A stretch of 64,000 nt of DNA, from positions 40,890,846 through 40,954,845 of the forward strand of contig CM074193.1 in assembly GCA_037179385.1 (NCBI GenBank), read 5' to 3'. Positions 23,801-35,192 of the stretch are shown one piece after another (within the stretch, counting starts at the first letter, position 1; every line of letters starts with the position of its first letter). A model generated the notes under the pieces. The model was not told the DNA's origin. It saw only the letters and a program-made list of their open reading frames with translations, and did no database searches. The stretch is from Holothuria scabra. Lineage: Eukaryota; Echinodermata; Holothuroidea; Aspidochirotida; Holothuriidae. The position numbers were made by a program, and so were the translations under genes.

Positions 23801-26733
23801 TTAACATTCTCAAAACTGACGGAATTCCAAAAATATAGTGGCTCTTTGGGTTATTTTATTTGAAATCGGGATGCATTTTCAGGACGACTTCGAATAAAGC
23901 ATTTATTCGACAATCATTATATACGGGGAAAAATTTCCGGTAACTATGCGCTGCAATTGCTGTAAGTGAACAATAACTGTCCATGAATACATTGCAAAAT
24001 TTTCCTTTTTTGAGGGGGGGGGGGGGTTGCTGGATGGAGCTTGGAGCTTGGAGGGTTAAGAGAACTAAAAGCGTATAAAAACCTCCAAAGATACTGTTTA
24101 GGCTTGTCACCCTGATAAAAACAATATGCTAAGCAATTATGACTACCACCGAAACTTGTGTATTCTCAGAACCAGCGTGAGACACAACTGATGAAGGAGT
24201 GACTTTCCTTTCAAATATCTATTAACGCCAAATACAAATCTTTCAGATCTAATGTCATTACGTTAAACAAACAGTTTTCACAATGTGTACCATGAACTAT
24301 TCTCCAATGTACATAGATAACTCGTTTGATTGTGGGCAAGATAGACAAAATTGTGGCACCCATGATCAAGCTTATTCCCTATCGGTAGGAAGATACTCCC
24401 AGACTGTTTTATCAATCACATCAGACCTTCTTCACCTTTCAATAATTGAAAGCTAGGCCTCTTCTCAATTAAGAATGAACGAAATCCAGTCCTACTACAT
24501 AACTTAAACGGTCCAATGTGGATTAAATGATCCCCTCCCGGCTAGGCGGCTCCTACGTACCCGTTACCACTAAAACGCTAATTTAGTAATTATTCTTTTT
24601 CATTTTTCAACTTATACAAATAGGTGGAAAAAAATAATTCACTTTTATATCGACCAAGCGTTCCATGTCGGATTGTGTCTCTGTTTAAAATACTGAATTC
24701 ACTTTAACGTTCACAACTTCATTAATTTTTATTGGTACCTTCACGTGACAGTATTTCATACCGAATCCAAACTGCTGAGTAATGCAAAAGCTAATTTATG
24801 GAGTCGAGACTGTTAAAAGTATATAAAACGCCCTACAAAATATTTCTGTTGAATCACCATTATTCGAATAAATGAAATAATTATTTCGAATGTATGAAAT
24901 AATTATTTCGAATTTACGCAACAATATTTCAAATATACCAAATTAATATTTTTTGTTTCATGTCCCTTTTTGGGCTCCGTACTCTAAGCCCCTCCCACAA
25001 CTGTTTAATGTCATTCTCACTCAGACACAATTATTCTCAGTTGTTGCTTCAGGTCAGTACCCTCTCAGTACAGTAAGCTACAGTCTGTGTAATATAAACC
25101 ATGTAATTTTGCATCGTTTGAACTAGCTGTCAATCAAAGAGCTGAGCCAATTGAGAATTTCTTTAGACCCCTTCAAAAATTGTAGTTGGGGGTGAGAGGA
25201 TTGGCCCTTTAAAATATCATTTATTCAGTATGACTCAAATACATCTTCAGCAGTTATACTATCGGACTCCAATGCACACATTATACATAGCAACTAAAAA
25301 TTCATATAGACTCACCAAGACGGTAAACTTGGTCTAGCTTCTTGTCACGTGACCCTTGATCTTGTTCTACTTCCGCTAGCTTCATATGTATGTTCCTTAG
25401 GAAGACACAAATGTTACATTCGCGTTGTCAAGTTGTAATTTACGGCAATTGGAACGCGATCAGCCATCTTGTCTTTAAAAAGTTTTTACAAGAGACGATG
25501 ATATTTACGCCCCATTTCCATTTATCACTCATGCTCTTGCATAAATGTTACATTCAGGTCTCAAAAACAGAAAACCTCTTGAGAAAGCATTAGCACTTTA
25601 CCTACAGCTATACATCGTGCATATACGTTTTATTCAGTCCATTTGGCGAACTTCTGTTCCATGTATAATACATGGAAAAAGGTGTTAATATACTTAGCAA
25701 TCGGGCTGGGAAAACTCTCGCCGTTTATCTTGAGTAATGTTACCTGCTCACTATGTAGCATATTTGTAGGGCATTTCGATCCAAGGTGAAGACATGTTAT
25801 CTTGACCTCATTCGAAACGTTAAGGTAAAATTATGACCCGGCTGTGATGTGGAAACTTTCTGGGGCGGTCATAATGCGGCAAAGATTGATAGAGTTTGCA
25901 ACTTTCCGACTACGGTTTCTTTGGTTGGCATTTAAATATTTAGGAACGCAATCCTTAGATGATGATGGTTATGCAAAGAGAAACAGCGCTCTTGCTATCA
26001 TTTGTCATTGTAACAAGGCCATTTGTTATCGATCAAGACAGTGAGTTGCTATAAATCAAGTATCAACTCATTGATCAGGAACTATCACGGATCGGCCTAT
26101 CCCGGCCTAAATTATCGGGTTGAAAAATTCAGTATACTGAGACTTACCAGTAAAGACTTGTACGTAACTATGTTTTTGTGGCTCTCTGCCCATACCCCGC
26201 GGAGAGGACATTTTTTGTGTTCCACTCATCTCCATAACAACCTCTGAGCGACATTGTAAAGGGACGTCAGCCACAGTTGCGCTACGCAGAAGACCTCCTG
26301 CCTATATAAAAGCTACCAACTTACTACTTACTGTTTGACTTTTATTTTATATTGGAAACCTTAAAAGAGTGTACAGACATATGGACATGGAACGAAAACC
26401 CAGGCCCGCATTTACCTGCCTTTTGTAACGCTAGACTGGATCTCCTAGAAAAAGTCTGCTGAGCAGGTTCATGATTTACTCCTGTCATTACAAAAAATGT
26501 AGGCATATAACTATGTCACTGCGTAAGAGACCAAATGACAAGTTTTACAGGCTTAGCATGTTAGGACCCAGTTTGTTCGCCTCAGAGGGTTGTGCATTCT
26601 GTCATAACTGTACGTTGGGAGCAGATAAGTAAAACATGAATGAATTATATTAGGATTGCTTTGTTAGCTGTTATAAAAAATAATCAAACGCATTTTTCTA
26701 CTTGAGCCTGAACCTAGTCCATCGAAAGATTTG
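20847..26733. other. Long non-coding stretch
   Basis: AT-rich DNA with frames no longer than about 84 codons. It holds a G run near 24013-24026 and the 22-bp palindromic repeat listed separately. I see no exon or element ends here. Confidence 0.4.
24872..24913. repeat. Two-copy 22-bp repeat of a palindrome
   Basis: ATGAAATAATTATTTCGAAT occurs twice at 24872 and 24894. Each copy contains the perfect palindrome GAAATAATTATTTC. A partial third copy, CAATATTTC, follows. Confidence 0.8.
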
Positions 26734-26876
26734 CTAGAATGAATGTAAAATGAGCGATGAAAGGATCGAAACAAAATTCCGTATGAGTGCATTGGCGCAG
26801 TCATTAAGCTCGTTGAGCTGGTCAAGGAGTCCCCCTTCATTCAGTGCTCGCTGACTCGCCTGAATTTCTCGAATAT
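26734..26876 (-). CDS. Candidate terminal exon, unknown helical protein
   Basis: On the minus strand a pyrimidine-rich sequence ending GTTTGTCAG abuts an open frame of about 47 codons that ends at TAG (26736-26734). The frame starts DIREIQASQRALNEGG and continues with LLDQLNELNDCANALIRNF. It is Glu/Gln/Leu/Asn-rich with leucines spaced as in an amphipathic helix. Its GC content is visibly higher than the surroundings. Without the assumed acceptor the frame extends upstream to 26964, where it no longer looks coding. No family is recognised and no poly(A) signal is obvious downstream. It could be a chance frame. If real, the gene runs leftward and its earlier exons lie at higher coordinates. 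Confidence 0.3.
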
Positions 26877-28159
26877 CTGACAAACAACATTGAATCGGAG
26901 TTGGTAATTCCCATTTTAGGATGCATTTGTCGCAAATTTTAGGACTCACGAACCTATAGGTCAATTGGATTAAATATTCGGGTGTCCAGTGGTGGTGGAA
27001 CCCTTAGCTGGAGTGCTTGGTCCCCAATAAAAAGTTGGGCTGAAGATATATTCAGCTCACCACTATTTGCAAAGCGTAGCTCCAAGAAGTAGGCACTTGC
27101 AGCTTAAACCACTCGGGAAGTGTCGTTTCCGTTTTTGAAAAGTAAAAAAAAAATCCTTTAGGCTCAGCGCCAATCATGTTGGCGCTCCACTTAGGTAGTC
27201 TTTCTTACCACAACCACTCCAATAATTTTTTTATTCCGCTGCGAGTGGGGGAGCTTATATTTATCTATTGTAAGGAAAACAGTCTACTTGTTCAGGAAGA
27301 AAACACATCATATAATATTATACTTGATGTCGAATGTATTATTGCAGTGTCTGGTTTTTCACCAGAGGATTACCCTGTTGACAGCTACACAAAACCTTGT
27401 CTGCAGTCATGACAACATGAAGCTTAACATGAACTATTAATGTGAAAACCAGTAATGAAAGTGAAACATTCGAACCATAACCTGAAGCAAAGAAATAATG
27501 TATTTGAATAATTAACAGCTCGACAGATACTTCCAAAGGGCAGTAACCTCAGTTCTCGATGTGGAGAACAACTGGCCACGTGCGGTTATCTTTTTACTTT
27601 TGGTGACTTGGTGTAGGCGGTGGCTTGTCGTGGGGAGTGAGGTGTTGTGAAGAGGGTGGTGAACGTGAATGCTACAACTTCTTCTTTGATAAAAATTACT
27701 GTTTTTAGGTGACTGAGTGGTCACTTTAACTCAAGCTTATTAACTGATGCCACTCAATTCCCTCATCTTGTATTTATTTCTGTTGCTAGTATGTTCGCTC
27801 ATGAGAAACCTCGCAATTTTCCGTTAACTTACTTCGTAAAATTCATCATTTTTTTCATTTGTGTAAAAATTTCGTCGCTTACTAATGTCGAATGGTCAAG
27901 TTTATATTGACAATTTCCACATCCTCCATACGCATTGAAGTGTTAAAGCCTCATGACGAAGAAATTAAGTAAACGATAAAAATAGGTTTTTAAAATTAAT
28001 GATGATTAGACAGTTGTTACAAATTGTGCACAAAACTTTAACCAGTCAGGATACAAACAAAACACAATTTTTACAAGTTTCACAAACTACAAGTTTTCGT
28101 TTTACTTTTAACTCCAACACGGGTATTTAGTTGACGATTTCAAATCAATATGTCCCTGT
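26877..28159. other. No recognised feature
   Basis: If the exon at 26734-26876 is real, part of this would be its intron. No further exon could be supported. A CAGTGGTGGTGGAACCC stretch near 26988 looks only vaguely like a hAT end. Confidence 0.35.
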
Positions 28160-28447
28160 TAAGTGTAATCGCACAATGTTTCATAAAATTTGGGAGGCAG
28201 GGTGACCTTCTCCTGGGGTCGGGTTTTCGACTAGCCAGATGTACTAGTTTATTAGGCTTATATACTCTATATAACTGTTTTTTTTTTTTTGCTTCTCATA
28301 GGGATTGGCACTTCTCACTTCTCAAGAAGTCCCAAAGGCTTTGTTCTAAGTGCACTCCCTATCGCACCATTTGTTATTGATCGGCTATTGTTACTTGTAA
28401 ATTTCTGTGTAGTGATTAACCAAATTGAATGAATGAATAAATGAAAT
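28160..28447 (+). repeat. Possible 3' end of a LINE-like retroelement
   Basis: The stretch ends in a TGAA-type tail, AATTGAATGAATGAATAAAT, directly before the hAT-like end at 28448. Tandem short-unit tails are typical of several non-LTR retrotransposon clades. There is no reverse transcriptase frame and no second copy in the window, so this rests on the tail alone. Confidence 0.25.
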
Positions 28448-28597
28448 CAGTGGCGGAGCTAGGGATGTCGGTCAGAGGGGGCGAAAATGGTCTGCAAGAT
28501 CGATCCCTCAATCAAACAAAGATTTCATACATTAACTGCAAAACACATAAAAGTTTGTAAGAAATCTAGGCAGGGGGGATAAAACCAGTGTAAGACT
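28448..28597 (+). repeat. Solitary hAT-like end
   Basis: CAGTGGCGGAGCTAGGGATG followed by a G-rich stretch (GTCAGAGGGGGCG) matches the start of the hAT elements in this window. I found no inverted partner end or repeat of the flanking 8-mer downstream, so the element is truncated or its end has diverged. The right boundary given is arbitrary. Confidence 0.35.
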
Positions 28598-31490
28598 TTA
28601 GACAATAAATAAAAAGATTTTAAGATATGATTTAAGAAAGAAGTCAGAAAAAAGAAAGACGGATGAATGAAAGTGGAAATATCTGGCTATTAAAAGATCA
28701 TTAAAGAGTTTAATATAAGGGACATAAAAGATTATTGTGTTTGTTTTATAGCAGCTTAAGATGGTCGCATATATACACAATACAATGAAATGGTACATGT
28801 ATTTTACTATCGCAATAACTTGATACATGTTTATTTCCTCTAAAATTGACGCGACCTCTTACAGTTCAGAAAGGTAAATTTACATACGTTCGTTTTTATA
28901 GTATCCCGTTTGTTCTGTGTTTCCATATGGAAATATGTATTTTCATTTATAAACTAATCAACGGGTATTCTCGGGTATTGAAAACACAGGCCACATGTTG
29001 ACCTGTACACAGTTGTACACATAACTCTCTTGTCAGATTGTGTGAGTGTGTGGGGGAAGAGGAGTACCAACCACCCAAATCAATCTGTCCCGAAAAGAAA
29101 TGTCATCTGACATCGTTCATTCAGATATGTTGGACAGACCCTATTGTTTACATTTAAGTTTAAAAGGTCTATAAAGTCATTATAGTCAGCCTTCCAAGGA
29201 CCGTGGGATTAAGACACAATTGATTAAATTCTACACAATGTATGAAGCTGCATGTACAAAGTACACATTGTTTGTCATAGACACCCGTCGACCTTTGGTG
29301 TCAGTTTTACACCCGTTCTACCTCCTTTATGAATACAGGTTAACGCTATTTTAATGAACAGCAGCCTCCTCCAACTCAAAACCATTGACTATCTGATATA
29401 TCGACAAAAGTAATCACACAAACGCCTGCTGACTCATATTGATCTCGTTAGTACATTCAGCCTACACCTTTTTGTCACATATAAAAGATCGAATGAAGCA
29501 AATGAGAAATTCGATTTTTCAGTCATAGACACTTTTTGACGATTTCAAATTGTTTGCTATCTATAAATACTTGTTGCAAAGCAAGGACCATTAAGTATCG
29601 GTGTAACAAGTACCCAATGAGGAAAGTCTTTTATTGTTGGCTACCGTGCAAGCATACTAATTGTGTATAGACCCTAACCTAGGCTCGTTTATCGTACAGC
29701 TTGTCTCCAATCTCCAGTATAAACTGTCAATGCCTTACCAAAATGCACCAGTGCCTAAATTTTTGCAAGTCTTGTGTAAATGCATTGCACAATGAGTAGT
29801 CGTGTATAATACCAGAGAGCTGTTATTTGGTTAGCTCCCTGATAATTTATACAAGGATAAAAATATATACCGTACCGTACAACAATTAATGTAAATAATG
29901 TGACACGTTTTAGATCGTAGCCTAGAAAATGAAAAATTCTCAGCATTTTGCTGTTTGAGAGAATGATTTTTCAGACAATCGTTTTAATTCTTTGCTTGTC
30001 ATAGCTGTGATATTCTCTTGTTTTGTTCTATATTTCTTTTTTAAGTCAGCAGAAGTACAAATTTATAAATTCTACAAAATATACAATTGACATTTATATT
30101 TGACATTCGCTACATAGTTCAATCAAAGACTGCTTGGTTTGTATGATTCGAATGTCATCACATGTTAGATATTATTACGCTCTTGTACACACGAAACTTC
30201 GAGAATCACATGACCTTATTCCAAAATTACCATATCTAGGATACAAGGTTTACAAGTTATATACTCTGTGCAAAATAACGTTACTTCATTATATACACAA
30301 CACTGATGACGTCAGAGAAGTAGAATCTACAAATTGTTATCGACATTTCAATTTCACGAAGTAATTGTATAATTAATTGTTTCATGCGACCTTCAAGAGT
30401 TTCTCAAGGTCGGTCTTCCTAAGTAGCAGTGTCTCAAAAAGTAGAAAATCAAGGAATAACTTCACGCTATAGCAATCAATTAGATATTCAGAGTTAAACC
30501 GTTCAAAGGCTGTAGAATTTTCTGTGTTCTCAGAATCAAACCGATAATGGAACTTAATTCATGTTGAAGTAGAAGTTTGTAATCACTGTTACCCGATGAC
30601 CTGCTTGTGCACGGTTTGAAACAGAGACTGCATGCAATTGTCCCACAATTTCACAGTTCAGAAATGAACTAGTTAAAGTGTCTTATTGAAAATTTAGCAA
30701 CTACTTGTTTACTGATAAAATATCTTCGTCCATGATACATTAAACCTAGAAATTTAAACAGACTAATTTACTGATCACAACTCAAAGTTCCGAACTTTCT
30801 GAACAAAAGACAAATGTATATTGGGCACAATCAATAAGCTACAAAGCCTTTTGGAAGTGTTTTCATTTCATTTGTTACAAAATATTTTTTTTACAATAAG
30901 TATCATTAGAATTTGATTAAAAATGTTAACAATTCATACAATTGAATACATTGACTTTGAAACAAGTAGATTTGTGTAAAATTATGAACAATGAAGAAGG
31001 AATATTACTGATTGATCAAATTTTAGAAGGGAAAGGCACAATATTTTATAAATTTGAAATGGCTTGACTTGAGAAGTAAGTATTTATTCACTGTTCATTA
31101 AGGAAAGAAAAGGACTCACCTTTACCTTACTTAAAAATTTGGACCAAATTATGTACCAGTTTCTTTTCATTGACATCACCAATGAGATAGATGGAAGGTA
31201 TTTGAAGGGCGAGTCTGTTTTGGGGTTGATTGCATGTACCGATTAACCCATCTCATTCGAGAAAAGTCATTTAAACATAAAATTTCTGCACTTAAGTGTG
31301 ACAAGCTGGATGAAAGTATTTTTGGTCTATCTGATAGATAAAAATAATATATACTAACTAGTCACGAGCAGTACATAACTTAACCATGCTTATCGAAGAT
31401 GGTCAGAAGGGAGATAACCCTCTATGGAATTTAAGTAAGATCTGTCTTAAAAGGGTTCAGAAAATTATTTTTCGATGAGTGGTGGTAGAG
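28598..31490. other. Long non-coding stretch
   Basis: AT-rich DNA with frames up to 76 codons and no domain. No repeat ends can be supported. Confidence 0.4.
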
Positions 31491-31899
31491 AAGTGGTCAC
31501 ACTACAACCATTTCGCATCTGATTCCGATCCGATTTTTTCTAGTTTTTGTTACAATTTTCCCTAACTCTAGTCTGAAAGAGAAATTTATTTGTCAACCAT
31601 CGTAAATATAGGATTTGCATCTGATGTTTGTGAAAACAAAATGACAACTTATTTTAAGTAACGTCACACTGACACATACTTTTATGGGGAAGTCCGATAA
31701 AACCTCCCAATCGATGTGACGCCACTTAATGATAAGCATAAATTTAATTTTCATAGTCCTGCGATACAACTTACATATTTACTCAGGTTGACATTTTTTG
31801 GCTCTTTCCGACGAGAGATGGAGAAGGTTTTGACAAAACTCACAAAAATCAGATCGGGTCGGATCGGACTAAACTGGTTTTAGTGTGAGCGCGGCTAAA
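31491..31899. mobile_element. MITE with GCCGCGGTCAC ends, copy 2
   Basis: The left arm has AAGTGGTCACACTACAACC then GATTCCGATCCGATTTTT. The right arm, inverted, reads TTTAGCCGCGCTCACACTAA and continues through TTTTTGTGAGTTTTGTCAA, GGAAAGAGCCAAAAAATG and ACCTGAGTAAATATG, matching copy 1 (20596-20846). At about 409 bp it is longer than copy 1, with both arms extended. The ends have diverged and no target duplication is visible. Confidence 0.7.
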
Positions 31900-33147
31900 G
31901 GTTGCTGGTGCTTTAAAAATTGACGAGAGGTCATTCGGGTCACTATCCCTCCCTACCGTAGAGATCCTTAAACCTCCTCAATTATTCTCAGTTATTAAGG
32001 TGTTGTGGCCCAGAAAGACGCAGGACTCAACTAAAGGCCCTCGGTGAGTTTAATGTGCATTGAGTCTGTTTCAGACGGGTAAATTGTACGGTATAGTGTC
32101 GCTCTAGGTATGTAGCTGAACAAGGATATCGAGGTCCTTTCGCATCTACTCTGTCTCGTCTCAACTTTATCAGTGAGCTAAATTATTTCATTTCATTGGC
32201 AGCTAAACTGTTAAAGGAGGACCGTTTTTAAGCGGGGTGTAAAGTCTCAATTATCATTTTTACTTATGGCATAATTAAAAAATCTTGTAGAAAACATGAT
32301 GATGAGGCAGACAACCTCATTAAAGCCAGTTACAGGATATAACCAGACAAATTGTATGCTAAATTTAATGTTGTGACAAGGAAAATGAAATCACAAACGT
32401 AAAGTAAATGAAAAGTTGGAACATATTCGATAAGTGCAGGAACGATTTACTTGTTCGTTAATTATCTCAATATCGTGTTCTTATACGAGCAGGCAGATTC
32501 ATTTTGTCTCAGTGTCTGCGAATAAATCACGCTATTTTTAAGTTCAATTTGGACAATAACACATTTAACCATTATACCTTCAAAATATCTCTATCTTTTT
32601 GAAGTATCCTTAGCAATAATTTTCAGAATTGTTATCTCAAAAGTCAAACAGTGAATTCAGGGGTTGAGAAAATTTAAAGGGATTTCCAAGCAGTAAAAGA
32701 AGGAAATAAGGAAATTTTAAATTTTTGTTTAAAATTGATTATAATACAGACAATATTATCCACGATGTTTGGTTTTTCTTACATGGCATTATTTACTCAT
32801 TACTTTAAGATTCAGAAGAAGGATAAATTTTGTCTACGTTGCCACGTTAACTGCACTTTTTAGCGAGTGCTTCATCCATGCTCTCGTCTCCCCGAGGGTA
32901 AGGAAATATACATTAAATCATTTGCCAGTTTTAAATTCAGTGAACCGTCTTGATGATTAGACCATGAATTAATTAAAGTATTCTATGCGTTATCTGTCTT
33001 CTCGTAATTCTGCAGGGTACAGTAGCGTATGAAGAGATTCTAGACTTTCAGAAAAATCATTGAGTTTGCCGCTCACGTATAAGGGGAAACACGTAACAGC
33101 AATGTTATAAAAACACGGTGTACTTTCTTACAACATTCTTAAAATTA
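31900..33147. other. No recognised feature
   Basis: AT-rich DNA between two MITEs. No coding or repeat signal is supported. Confidence 0.4.
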
Positions 33148-33458
33148 ACTCTTAAATCAGAAGAGACTTTGTCACTCTTTGGTTGAGCGAGAAGTGTGAA
33201 TTCACTCTATTAGAGTGATAATTCACTCCAAAAGAGTGAAATTCACCACAGGAAGAGGGAAAATTGACTCTTCCACGAGTGCCTGCAATGATCACTCTTT
33301 TTTAAAGATTGATCACTGTAGGCACTCCTTCAAAAGTGAAACTTTGCTCGTTTAGAGGGAATTTTATTCCTTTGGAGTGAATTTCACTCTAATGGAGTGA
33401 ATTCACACTTTTCACTCTGTAAATGAGTGACTAAGTTCACTCTTTTGATTTTAGAGTG
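33148..33458. mobile_element. TA-target MITE (CACTC family), second well-kept copy
   Basis: A 311-bp element. The left end ACTCTTAAATCAGAAGAG follows TA (33146-33147). The right end has TAAGTTCACTCTTTTGATTT and closes with TAGAGTG, next to TT where TA is expected. The arms share long inverted blocks (TGTGAATTCACTC, GAGTGATAATTCACTCC). The centre has an inverted pair, AGTGCCTGCAATGATCACTC and GATCACTGTAGGCACT. It is a close relative of 3077-3444. Confidence 0.8.
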
Positions 33459-34029
33459 TTCATATTCCAGAATGTGACCTGGGTGCTGCAAGTCCCCTCT
33501 ACGTAGAGGAATATTTTTTTAGTGAAACAAGAAGCAAAGAAAAAAAATCAATTGTCCTTATTCCTTCCCCCAAGTGTTTTGCAATTAAGCATAAGTGTCG
33601 TCCCCTTTGTTAACGCGTTTAATTCATAGACGTGTTTATCTTTTTTAGCATTCCATGTTTAGCAATTAACGCTGTTCAAAAGGAAATTTTCAGGAATACG
33701 ACACGAGTGTCAAAAGATAAACGTGTTTTCTAATATAGGTGACCAAAAAGTATTGAGAAAAGCCTTGCAATTCCTGAACACCTTCTTCCGGAGTGTCTAC
33801 TTTAAATTCATAATTAATGAATTATCATGGCAATACACTAAGCAATGTAGTGCCCAGTGTGCCCCTCCCGGCGGCGCACTACATATCTGGGTACTGCCCG
33901 GGATTAATCAAACATTGATGTAAAATATGTGTTCAATTCAACATAATTCAGATTTTAGCAGAGTATCTATCGCATATTTTTGTCTTCCCAACTTGTCATT
34001 AACATCCGCATTAACTACATATCTGTCCA
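33459..34029. other. No recognised feature
   Basis: AT-rich DNA up to the target duplication of the hAT element. A 66-codon frame at 33723-33923 has no recognisable domain. Confidence 0.4.
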
Positions 34030-34262
34030 GTTATCGTCAACGGCGTGCGCAATAAGGGGGCCGGGTCATGCCCCCACCTCTGTATGTAATCGGGGGAAAC
34101 AACCCAGTCGGAGGAATTTACACGGGAGCAATCTGACATAGTTAAGACTCCCGAAATGTCAGAAAATAATTGTCCTAGCTAGCCTGCTGGTCAGCAAATC
34201 AGGAAATATTGCATTTGGCAGTGATTTGAATAAACTCTGTTTCTGTTTATTCGTAATTCTGA

Positions 34263-34958
34263 CGGTACTTTATTTTTCAACAACCAACACATAACTCGAG
34301 TATTGACACTTGCATCATGCAGTTGGAGGAACGGTTCAGGGAGAACAAGGACATCCTGATATGCTTTGATGCCTTATCTCCGAATGCACTGTTGAAGAAT
34401 ATAGATGACGCCAGCAATGTGCCCGACGAAATACATAAGCTTATCGAGGTATATGGAGCTGAAGAAGAGGTGGAAGTAGAACAGAATTTTGAGGACTCTG
34501 GGGGAGACGTTAAACACCAAACGGTCATCATCAAACCTGATATCGATGCGACTGAGACTGAAATCCAGTTTGTTGCATGGAGGAATCATATTAGTAGACA
34601 CAGCGATGAAATATTCCAAACAGTCTCTGAAACCACAATGTACGATTTGTTCAAGTATATGTACACCTCGCGTATCTATCTTGTAATGAAATATGTCTAT
34701 AGACTGTATGCCATCTTCCTAACACCAGGGAGCTGTTATAACAGCTCTCTGCTAACACTTTCAGCCACAACTGCGTCGTCAGAAAGAAGTTTCTCTAAGC
34801 TTAATATCATTAAAAGTGATCGACGCACCAGAATGGGACAAAACAGGCTGTCGGGTCTTGCTATTTTGTCAATTGAACGACAGCTTGCCAAAAATGCAGA
34901 TTTTGATGCCGTCCTTAGAGTGTGTGCTGAAATGAGCAGAAGGCGCATCGATATTTGA
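34263..34958 (+). pseudogene. hAT transposase, C-terminal fragment (ZMYM1-like type)
   Basis: The frame is open from just after TGA at 34260-34262. The first ATG at 34317 gives 213 codons. Residue numbers count from that ATG. Residues 1-30 (MQLEERFRENKDILICFDAL) are like the region just before the dimerisation domain in ZMYM1-like hAT transposases. Residues 35-75 are an acidic linker. Residues 105-190 hold the hAT C-terminal dimerisation domain, with TTASSERSFSKLNIIKS (about 151-167) and RLSGLAILSIE (about 177-187). The Glu of SERSFS is likely the last acidic catalytic residue of the family. A 33-bp in-frame palindromic insertion interrupts the domain just before the SERSFS block. The start is uncertain: coding similarity seems to begin before the ATG (THNSSIDTCIM), which fits an internal deletion or lost upstream exons. 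It ends at TGA 34956-34958. The BED finger and first two catalytic Asp residues are missing, so it is inactive. Confidence 0.85.
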
Positions 34959-35075
34959 ACATTGGGTGAATCTTTAATGACAACATATTTTCCAAAGAGT
35001 ATTTTCCAAATGAGCAGAAGGCGCATCGATATTTGAACATTGGGTGAATTTTTAATGACAACATATTTTCCAAAG
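34931..35075 (+). repeat. 78-bp tandem duplication at the end of the transposase frame
   Basis: AATGAGCAGAAGGCGCATCG starts copy 1 at 34931 and copy 2 at 35009. Both run through TTTGAACATTGGGTGAAT to ACATATTTTCCAAAG. Copy 1 contains the transposase stop codon, so the second copy lies outside the reading frame. The copies differ by about one base. Confidence 0.9.
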
Positions 35076-35192
35076 GGAAGGGGTGTAGGCACCCTTCCGT
35101 TTGAATTGATCTCCACCTCCATATCAGTCGGGGGGGGGGGGGTGGATACACTGTCCCACCTCAAAAAATCTGCGCACGCCACTGGTTATCGT

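Larger units (their letters stand above)
34030..35192. mobile_element. Internally deleted hAT element with perfect 8-bp target duplication
   Basis: GTTATCGT stands on both sides (34030-34037 and 35185-35192). The element itself is 34038-35184, 1147 bp. Its 5' end is CAACGGCGTGCGCA and its 3' end, inverted, is CAGTGGCGTGCGCA, so 12 of 14 positions match. Inside lie the C-terminal part of a transposase (34263-34958), a 78-bp tandem duplication at its 3' side, and a run of 13 G at 35130-35142. The N-terminal zinc finger and most of the catalytic core are absent, so it cannot move itself. The exact duplication argues for insertion as an already deleted element, helped by a full copy elsewhere. 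Confidence 0.9.
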
